Shown here in pieces: positions 56,371-64,000 of a DNA stretch of 64,000 nucleotides. Source of the stretch: Apoderus coryli (taxonomy: Eukaryota; Arthropoda; Insecta; Coleoptera; Attelabidae); the NCBI GenBank assembly GCA_911728435.2, contig OU452211.1, positions 3,720,001-3,784,000 of the forward strand, written 5' to 3'. The notes below the pieces were generated by a model, which saw only the letters and a list, made by a program, of their open reading frames with translations, searched no databases and was not told where the DNA came from. The position numbers and the translations under genes were made by a program. The first letter of the stretch is position 1. Every line of letters begins with the position of its first letter.

Positions 56371-58355
56371 GCACAGTTGCTGAGTTAATCCACGCCGAAA
56401 GTAAAAAATAATCAATCGCACGAAAATGTTCACGATTTAATTCCATTTTTGGGCCTTGATGAATCTTTTAAGCTCTGAGTACGTATAACTTCAAAAATGT
56501 CCATCTTTACGATAGAGCTGTCAGTTGCCAGACCAGGGTTGCCAAATCCCGAAATATAAAATGCAACCCTTATAATAGTAAAATGAAGTTTTTGTAATAA
56601 TGATGAAAAATTCCCTTACCAAATTCAGGAGAAAACTACACTAAACTATATATATTCGATATGCCATTCGCCATTGACACTAAATCGAAGTAATATACGA
56701 TGATAATCATTTAGACAGATATCAATCTGGCAGTAACGAAATTATTACAATCATATACAGATCAAAAGTCTGATATATTACAACGCAAGTGCATTATTTG
56801 ATTGATGACTTTGCTGTATTATTATTGAGTGTTGCTTCGATGGTTTTAGCAGTGAAATACTATGGAGCACATCAATTCCGATAAATTATATTTAGAAGTG
56901 ATTTGTTTCAATCTAATTTAAGGCTGACAATATTGTGTTTATGAAGTGGTTTATCGACAGAATTAAATTCATGAATATTAGTTTCTTAAAACAAACACTT
57001 TTGCTTTATTTGTTTATATTAAAATTAAGCAAAATCATTAAGTATATTCAAAAATTTTGGAATATTTCGGTACATTGATGTAAAATTTTTGCCAAACAAA
57101 AGGTCTACCGTTTAAATACTTGCGATTTTTGTGTTTGGAGGGACTTGTCTATTTTCAATCAATACGAACACGAGATGCACTTTGGGAATGAATTTTGAAA
57201 CTCTCTAACGAGTTCAGAAATACTAGAGTAACTTTCATGATCGCACTAAGAAATCTCTGATACAAACTTTCATCGGTCTTCAAAACAAGCTTCAAGCTAA
57301 CACCGAATAGTGGGGATGGATATTGTGGTGGATATATTTTTAGCTGTGACTATGACTCATCATTTATATCATTAGTCTTGGAAATATCGTCAATCAAGCA
57401 ACTCAAGCTGGAACAAAAGTAAGCCATGAAGAAAATCTAAGACCGCACCGTTATAAAGCTCCTGACAGTCCTGACTCAGGAAGAAAAGTCTGTTCAAATC
57501 ATTATGGAAGAGAAAAACAATAATTTACAAGTGGCATGAGTTTTAAACCATGGTAGGGAATCGAAGACGACCCTAGGTCGTAGGCCGGAGTAGCCGGTTG
57601 AAGTGAATATTTCTGCACTTTGAGAAAATTATCCTGGAAGATGCTTGGCTGAAGAAGAAACAAAGTATCCGATACAACCATTTTTAGAATTCTGCATAAT
57701 CATCTTGGCATGACAAAGGTCAATGCAGTACGTTGTTGATGAAACATAGATTTCAATAAATACTTCGGAGGAAATAAAATATGGAGAAAGCTGAAAATTT
57801 TACTACTAAATTCATCGGTGTACTTCTTTGTTATAAAAGTACCCAGTCTCTTTGTCCCTTTGCATGTATTTTAAAATTTCGTGTCCAAATTATAATAACC
57901 ACAAAAAAATCAAAACGAGTTCTACAAAAAACAAAAGAAATCTGAATATGACCTGCGGGTGTCTATTATATATCTATATAGTATAAGATGACCATCAAAA
58001 AATTGGTTATACACCTCAAGGCACGTGATGCACTGTATACATATAACTCCTACACTGTGATGCATGATCTTAAAAAAAAATAACGTTCGACAAAAGAAGA
58101 TTGTTACAATATCATTATAAACATGCAGGCTCGGGCAATGATAGATAAGCGGCGTTTACGTGTTTCCAAACCTCTTGAGATTGAAATTTTACATAAATTT
58201 ATAAAAAACTTAATTTTAGTCTATTTTAGTAGATTTTCAAAAAAATCTAACTATTTAGGAGATCGACAAAATCGATATTTTGAAAAATTTTTACGCGGTC
58301 TTTCAGTTCATGGCCTCTCAACCCCAAAAATGACCTCAGTCCAAAAGTTTATATA
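56371..58355. other. intergenic DNA, mostly unrecognised
   Basis: Apart from the mariner scrap at 57661-57735 nothing was recognised; the open frame at 58123-58356 has no domain features. Confidence 0.45.
57661..57735 (+). pseudogene. mariner N-terminal scrap
   Basis: The plus strand reads RILHNHLGMTKVNA, the segment that links the two helix-turn-helix units to the catalytic domain in mariner transposases (LGMTKVxARWVP). Very short. Confidence 0.35.
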
Positions 58356-59073
58356 AGGCATGTTTTTTAAGTAAGTACCCTTTTGGAATTAAAAAAAGAC
58401 GTGCAAAGATATCGCAATAATTTTATTTTTACATGGAAGCCTGTACCTTAATCTACTTTTCTACATAATTTCCGTGAATATTGAGGCACTTGTCATAACG
58501 TGGCACCAGTTTTTGAATACCCTCCTCATAAAATTCTGCCGCCTGACTTGTTAACCACTATGCGGTGCATTGACTTTCCTTGAGCGGTACCACAATGAAG
58601 GTGAAGATTTTTTAGACCAAATTGTTACTGGTGACGAAACATGGGTGGCCTACGTCACACCAGAATCGAAACAACAATCCATGGAATGGCGACATTCATC
58701 ATCACCCAAAAGAGTGAAGTTTAAGCAAACAATTTCTGCCCGGAAAATCATGTGCACAGTTTTTTGGGACAGAAAAGGAGTATTGCTAGTGGAGTTTCTG
58801 CCTCGTAATGAGACAATCAATGCAGCGTCTTATTGTGAGACATTGAACAATCTGCGTCGTGCAATCCAGAACAAAAGACGTGGCAGGCGGCAGAATTTTA
58901 TGAGGAGGGTATTCAAAAACTGGTGCCACGTTATGACAAGTGCCTCAATAATCACGGAAATTATGTAGAAAAGTAGATTAAGGTACAGGCTTTAATGTAA
59001 AAATAAAATTATTGCGATATCTTTGCACGTCTTTTTTTAATTCCAAAACGGTACTTACTTAAAAAACATGCCT
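58356..59073 (+). mobile_element. mariner copy with its 3' end duplicated in inverted orientation
   Basis: The arms 58356-58544 and 58885-59073, each 189 bp, are near-perfect inverted copies. The right arm is the normal 3' end of a mariner: the coding tail FYEEGIQKLVPRYDKCLNNH, read in a shifted frame, plus the 3' UTR and terminus. The left arm is the same sequence reversed, replacing the 5' half. The central frame 58570-58968 encodes FLERYHNEGEDFLDQIVTGD, ETWVAYVTPESKQQSMEWRH and KIMCTVFWDRKGVLLVEFLP, including the first catalytic D. The HDN and SPDLAPSD blocks are deleted, so it is inactive. Confidence 0.9.
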
Positions 59074-59641
59074 CCTATCTATATACACTGTGTCCAAGAT
59101 AAGAATGAAATAGCATTGGAATCTTGGAAACGGTAAGACTTACAATGTCGGTTAAATTAGAGAAAACTTGTACAATTTAAACACCTTTTAAAGCCAATTT
59201 CAATTCGAAAATAGGTGGTATATCATATGTAATGGTTTAAACAAGTTTTCAGTGTTTTTAGCTGTTTTTCAAATTATTCAAGAAAAATCGCCATAGTCTA
59301 CATTAATCTTTGATATCACTAATAATGTATCTGCATTCATTTCTACGAGGCAGTTCAAAAGTTATCATTAAAAACCAGAATTTCAGGTCAAGTCTTTAAG
59401 GGCTCATAACTTTGCAGCGAAGGCACATTCGATAAAACTTTATATGCACTTATAACCTTCTTTTTTTTATCCTACCCCAATCCGAGAGATTCTCCACGTA
59501 TTCTGGGATGTATAGGGTGTCCGGTTTGAGAAAACAAAGTTGATAGCGTTATCTTAAACAATAGAACTGTATTTACCATCAAATTATCTTTAAGTTTTAT
59601 GAAAATAATTTTCACGTAACTCTAGTAACAACAGAAATATA

Positions 59642-61728
59642 CAGGGTGGTCCAACGAAAAGTTTGCACCTAGCTTTTCTCTTTTTTTTGTAGTCGAATGC
59701 GAAAATGCTCGGACACGTCGATTTTGCTTTTGAGGGGGACACATTTTAAACATATTTTTCGATCTGCGCCTTTAACCCCCTAGCGGGGGTGAGTAACAAC
59801 CCTAAAATTTTAAATGGAAAGAGGGGTCTAATGACATATCATTTGAAAGGACACAAAATTGTCTTTCTAATGATACCCTATTTGTCGAATTTTACTAAAA
59901 CAGTTAATACGAAAACGACTTTAAAGACATTAAGCCGATAATTTTGGTATTAATGAGAAATACAAATAAGTTTTAATTATTGCGAGTGAAAACACCTGCA
60001 ATCGTTAGTACATTCCAATGTTTGTTAGTTTTAACATTGCTTTGTAAAAAAAGTAAACAAGCTGTTAAATTGATTTATTAAAACGTTACATTAACAAATG
60101 TTGAAAATGTGACCCATTTGATTCCATACAATAATACAGATTTTGTTCAAATCTATTTCTAACATTTTGTAGCATATCAGGTGTTATGTTTCTGCACTCT
60201 TCTGTAATGCGTTGGCGAAGATCTTCTATGGACTCGGGCTTCGTGGCAAAACATTTATTTTTTAAGTGCCCCCAAAGAAAAAAGTCTAAAGGCGATAAAT
60301 CCGGTGACCTGGCAGGCCATTCAATTGGGCCCCTCCTTCCAATCCACCGTCCAGGGAACCGGTCATCTAAGAACTGTCTTACAGGAGCCACATAGTGCGG
60401 AGGTGCTCCATCTTGCTGGAAATAAAGCCGATCAGCAGTATGATTTTGGTCATCTTCTATTATTTGTGTTATTAAAGGATCAATTGTGTCTTCAAGCATG
60501 TTTAGGTACACTTCACCAGTTAAATTTCCAGGAATAAAAAGTGGTCCTATAATATGATTTCCTAATATGCCACACCAGACGTTTATTTTTTGAGGATACT
60601 GGGTATGAACCTCACGGAATAAATGTGGGTTACTGTCATCCCAGTAACGGCAATTGTGCCTATTTACAGCTCCATTCAAATAAAATGTGCATTCGTCGGA
60701 AAAACAAATGTTAAATAATAATTGCGGATCTTCAATTAAACGCTGGCTCATTGCTTCACAAAATTGCAGCCTTCTATCAGGATCATCCTCATTTAGTTCC
60801 TGTACTAATTTGATTTTGTACGGATGAAATTTGTACGCTTTTAAAATTCGTATTATGGACGAACGGGAGACACCTGAGGCTTCAGCTAGTTGACGGGTAC
60901 TTTGACTATGATCCATTTCAACATGCCCTAAAACAGCGACTTCCACAGCTTCATTTCTGATCGGTTTCTGCGGCTGGTGTTTTACATTACAGACAGATCC
61001 GGTATCTACAAACTTTTTAACTAACTTGCCAACGTACACATCATTCACATTTTTATCGGGATGTCTCTCATTAAATAAGCGAGCCGTAAGTCTAGCACTA
61101 CTATTATTTTGAAAATAAAGTTTAACAATTTCAACTCGTTCTAGAATGGAATAAATCATTTTGTACGGTAAAAGTAAAATAACTTGAGAAGCAACCAAAC
61201 TGAATCAATGAAAAGACTAAAATAAACGGTGTAAATTCTTTTCCTACACGTATCTGCAGTTTTTATTTCAACAAAAAACGCAAACGATTAGTGAGGAATT
61301 TAGTTCTGATAAATAAGATAGTGTTTTTGAAATCCCGTTTTTCTTCAAAGTAAATAATTTAGAAATGATTGTAGTTGTTTTCAGTCGTAATAATTAAAAC
61401 TTATTTGTATTTCTCATTAATACCAAAATTATCGGCTTAATGTCTTTAAAGTCGTTTTCGTATTAACTGTTTTAGTAAAATTCGACAAATAGGGTATCAT
61501 TAGAAAGACAATTTTGTGTCCTTTCAAATGATATGTCATTAGACCCCTCTTTCCATTTAAAATTTTAGGGTTGTTACTCACCCCCGCTAGGGGGTTAAAG
61601 GCGCAGATCGAAAAATATGTTTAAAATGTGTCCCCCTCAAAAGCAAAATCGACGTGTCCGAGCATTTTCGCATTCGACTACAAAAAAAAGAGAAAAGCTA
61701 GGTGCAAACTTTTCGTTGGACCACCCTG
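59642..61728 (-). mobile_element. intact DD41D transposon with 362-bp inverted repeats
   Basis: The ends CAGGGTGGTCCAACG (59642) and its exact complement (to 61728) are flanked by TA on both sides (59640-59641 and 61729-61730). The inverted repeats run 59642-60003 and 61367-61728, 362 bp each. They look identical by eye for about the outer 335 bp and differ at a few positions in the innermost 25 bp. Each arm contains a small palindrome (CCCCCTAGCGGGGG). The single gene inside is uninterrupted. Intact ORF, intact ends and near-identical arms argue for a recent insertion and possible activity (inference). Confidence 0.93.
60086..61159 (-). CDS. DD41D transposase, intact
   Basis: A 357-residue protein from ATG at 61159; the frame stays open 13 codons further upstream without another ATG. 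It would bind the element's ends and cut and paste it at TA sites. The N-terminal part (ILERVEIVKLYFQNNSSARL; TRQLAEASGVSRSSIIRILK) forms paired helix-turn-helix regions. The catalytic domain shows CFSDECTFYLNG (D155), YFQQDGAPPHY (D250) and ARSPDLSPLDFFLWGHLKNK. The D of PLDFF is D292, with 41 residues between it and D250; SPD would give 36. The C-terminus (YYCMESNGSHFQHLLM) matches the degraded one at 50340. No stop or frameshift is present, and length is normal for the superfamily. DD41D groups are known in insects (rosa and Visitor come to mind); I cannot place it further. Confidence 0.9.
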   Translation of the reverse strand: MIYSILERVEIVKLYFQNNSSARLTARLFNERHPDKNVNDVYVGKLVKKFVDTGSVCNVKHQPQKPIRNEAVEVAVLGHVEMDHSQSTRQLAEASGVSRSSIIRILKAYKFHPYKIKLVQELNEDDPDRRLQFCEAMSQRLIEDPQLLFNICFSDECTFYLNGAVNRHNCRYWDDSNPHLFREVHTQYPQKINVWCGILGNHIIGPLFIPGNLTGEVYLNMLEDTIDPLITQIIEDDQNHTADRLYFQQDGAPPHYVAPVRQFLDDRFPGRWIGRRGPIEWPARSPDLSPLDFFLWGHLKNKCFATKPESIEDLRQRITEECRNITPDMLQNVRNRFEQNLYYCMESNGSHFQHLLM

Positions 61729-61890
61729 TATAGGAAAAAAGAAAATGATCAACAAATTAAAATCATCCTGTTATCTTAAACGATAAAAATTCGGAAAAAA
61801 TAGGTACGCCACTGTATTTAGCATCAAATTATCTCTAATTGTTATAAAAATGATTTTCACGTAGGTAACTCTAATATCAACCGAAATATG

Positions 61891-63652
61891 AAGGAGAATA
61901 CAAAATTACCAAAACATAAAAATCACCCTGTATAAAGGAAACTCAACAAAATGGAACGTGAAGTGTTACTTAGGCTGTAACGTATAAAAACAGCTCACCC
62001 TGTACATGCAACATAAGAGATAAGCATAGCAGTTCTAAGAGTGAGTAAGGATCTATACTTGCTGCATGTTGGTACAGCTTCATTACAAAATACAATATAT
62101 ACATCCACTGTTTATGTATTGAGCGATTAATTCGTAATTAAAAGGGGTGTGATTTCTGAAATGCTACACATCTCCCATGCTCTTTACCTCTTGATGCCGT
62201 AAAGAATAATTTCTCTAAACAACCAAAACAAAGCTAAATACATAATATTATACAGAATTAAAGTTCACTTTTCAAATGGATAATAACTGACCGCGGAAAA
62301 TGGGGTTATACTATACATACCTATACGAGTAAACGTTCCTTATATTAAAGGAACAGTTATCTGGTAGTTCCAATTAGATGTGTTTCGTGATTGACAAGAC
62401 ATGCATTGGCGTTCTACCTATCATTATCAGTAATCATGTTAAACGGTAATACCCAGTAACGATTATTTAGAGCTTTTGAGAGATATACTTTAATCAATAT
62501 AACCTAAGCTGTACCCATAGCCTATAATAGCTGAATATCTACGTTAAATAAACAACCATCTAATAAAGAATGTATAAGTAAATACCTATAGAGTTTTAAA
62601 GATTGTATGGTTGGTTATTCTATGTGGACAGTAGTGTAACAGAAGTTGGCTATTAGAAAAATTATAGAGCACTGTTTTTAACCATTGTACAGTAATGTTG
62701 GCTATTAATTATTTGTGTTTGTTACTTACAGTAGAATTAAGTTACATCAAATTAAAAGACTATCAATAACTTAATGTATCAAGCTAAATTAACCATATGA
62801 GTTTCAAATTTGGTTGAAGTCTGAGTTTATAGACCTTTACAATGATGTTACTGATAGGTGTCTATTTTTAAGGCTTTCAAATTCATAATTAGGATATCTG
62901 TTTATTTGTGTATCCTTTGAATCACTCCTAAGGTTGGATCAAGGAAGGAGAACAGGAGAAAAACACATACGATTTCTATGTTAATTTCTAACTTTTTTTA
63001 GAATTACATGTTTATTCAAAATATAAAACATTATTGGGTAGAATCAGATGTATTAAGTTAAGGGTCTGATAGTGCGTGAGCAATTGAGTGTCTGGTGGTG
63101 TTTGGAGTTTTTGCATCCTCTAGGCACTGCCTAGTAGATTTAACACGCTGCTCATATGAGTGATATTTTACTTTATTTATTTCGGAAAATTAACATGTAA
63201 CTATTAAGTGTGAATTTTGAAATAAATACATTTGATTTGATTGAAATTTGATGATGAAATAAAATTAACTGGTGCAATTAAGGCTACTATTTATATATAT
63301 TTTGAGGCTAAGAATGAAAATACAGTAATTTTTCATTGAAATTGACATGGCAGTTTTTCTGAAAAAACAGATTGATTTTGGACGGTCCTCATTATACCAG
63401 CGTTTCAGCCAGTAGCAAAGGATTGGGCTTCATCACCAAATGTGGAAAATAGTTGATCAATATAGTAGTGTTGTCTTGATAATTTTTTACTAAAGATAGT
63501 AACCAATCAAATTACTTAATTTTAAGTCATGTGTCAAATTTCATCCAATCACCTCTGGATTACAGCGATAATACCCTACATGTGGTGTTTTCAGTTTGGT
63601 GTTTTTTTTTATTAAAAATTAATTAAACGTCAAACTGACAACTGGTTTAAAA
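61891..63652. other. intergenic DNA with transposon-end motifs
   Basis: CACCCTGTATA near 61924 and CACCCTGTAC near 61997 look like ends of further Tc1/mariner derivatives. No gene was recognised. The last 50 bases form the presumed leader of the Crypton-like ORF. Confidence 0.45.
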
Positions 63653-64000
63653 ATGTCGCGAAAATTTGGTATTGCATCTAACGATGCAATTAATGATATT
63701 ATATCTAATAATATACCAAAAAATACAATCAAATCAAAAATATATGTATGGAAAATATTTCTCGAGTTTTGTGCCACCAGAGAATAGGAACTGAATGCTG
63801 AAATGAGTTTGCATAATTTGGCTAATATATTGAAAGATTATGCGGTAAATATGAGAAACGGAACTGAATATAAAGAAGCAACTGTAAAAACAATTTGGAA
63901 TACTACGAGTAAGCTACTCCAGAAAAAATACTTCAATGACATCAAAATTGTATTCGACGCGTTTACCAGTGTGATATTCAAAAATGCGCGAGATGCAAGA
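63653..64000 (+). pseudogene. Crypton-like tyrosine recombinase, N-terminal part, cut by the window edge
   Basis: ATG 63653 opens a frame of 116 codons to the window end, with one in-frame TAG at 63785-63787. It contains IPKNTIKSKIYVWKIFLEFC before the stop, then AEMSLHNLANILKDYAVNMR, NGTEYKEATVKTIWNTTSKL and VIFKNARDAR. This is the pattern of the N-terminal SAM-like core-binding region of Crypton-type tyrosine recombinases and their domesticated relatives (ZMYM/QRICH/KCTD type): an early Trp, LxxILxxY, NGxxYxxxT, then a KxxRDAR-type end. The catalytic part would lie beyond 64000. The stop implies a pseudogene or sequencing error. Confidence 0.5.

Larger units (their letters stand above)
59546..61890. 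repeat. diverged direct repeats flanking the DD41D element
   Basis: About 95-120 bp on the left (59546-59640, with ATCTTAAACAATAGAACTG, ATCAAATTATCT and TTTTCACGTAACTCTAGTAA) recur in the same orientation on the right (61771-61890) with substitutions and small insertions. The transposon sits exactly at the end of the left copy. An outer pair of transposon-end motifs, TATAGGGTGTCCGG near 59511 and CACCCTGTATA near 61924, suggests the host of the insertion was itself a repetitive element. Confidence 0.6.

Noticed and set aside
60186..60537. Plus-strand frames opposite the intact transposase
   Set aside because: Antisense shadows of the 357-codon gene.
28..63646. Similarity between the window start and the leader of the Crypton-like ORF, hinting at direct repeats bounding the window
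   Set aside because: Only about 25 bp match imperfectly; in AT-rich repetitive DNA this is too little to claim a flanking repeat.

Overview
This window is AT-rich nuclear DNA from an insect, probably not a drosophilid. Four things point to this: split genes with GT/AG introns, an insect-type gene set, several Tc1/mariner, hAT, PIF/Harbinger, pogo/Tigger and non-LTR remnants, and a beetle- or bug-like style of repeat. The order cannot be fixed from the sequence alone. There are no operons, rRNA genes or CRISPR arrays.

Host genes, left to right. (1) 10031-10159, minus: first coding exon of an NRBP/Madm-type pseudokinase gene; the rest lies beyond the left edge or was not found. (2) 12374-14485, plus: single-exon IQUB (IQ and ubiquitin-like domain protein, axonemal). 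(3) 15233-21413, plus: an eight-exon BTB-BACK-Kelch gene of the KLHL26/9/13 class, 623 aa, with every exon junction resolved. (4) 24986-27672, plus: a six-exon secreted DUF3105 protein resembling TP53I13, 276 aa. (5) 44801-46978, plus: a two-exon Sp/buttonhead-family zinc-finger factor, 361 aa. A further spliced open frame without a Met start is possible at 48027-48752. These genes look functionally unrelated.

The rest is largely mobile DNA at different stages of decay. 1669-3877 is a mariner-like element carrying a nested PIF/Harbinger element with a TAA target duplication. 5390-6830, 34690-35930, 39440-40304 and 55392-56370 are non-LTR retrotransposon fragments. 30545-31990 is a hAT remnant. 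32700-33690, 36288-36900, 41940-42450 and 58356-59073 are mariner remnants. 38818-40926 is a Tigger element split by a LINE. 49745-51896 and 59642-61728 are DD41D-type transposons with very long terminal inverted repeats, and the second has an intact transposase. The right edge (63653-64000) enters a Crypton-like tyrosine-recombinase ORF with one stop.

Structural repeats stand out: an alternating dimeric satellite just 3' of the Kelch gene (21640-23360), a three-copy purine-rich tandem repeat (42921-44100), a 463-bp fold-back (53763-54225), and a mariner whose 3' end is duplicated in inverted orientation (58356-59073). The best candidate for something active and little described is the 2,087-bp element at 59642-61728. 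The least explained coding-like tract is 23391-24048.
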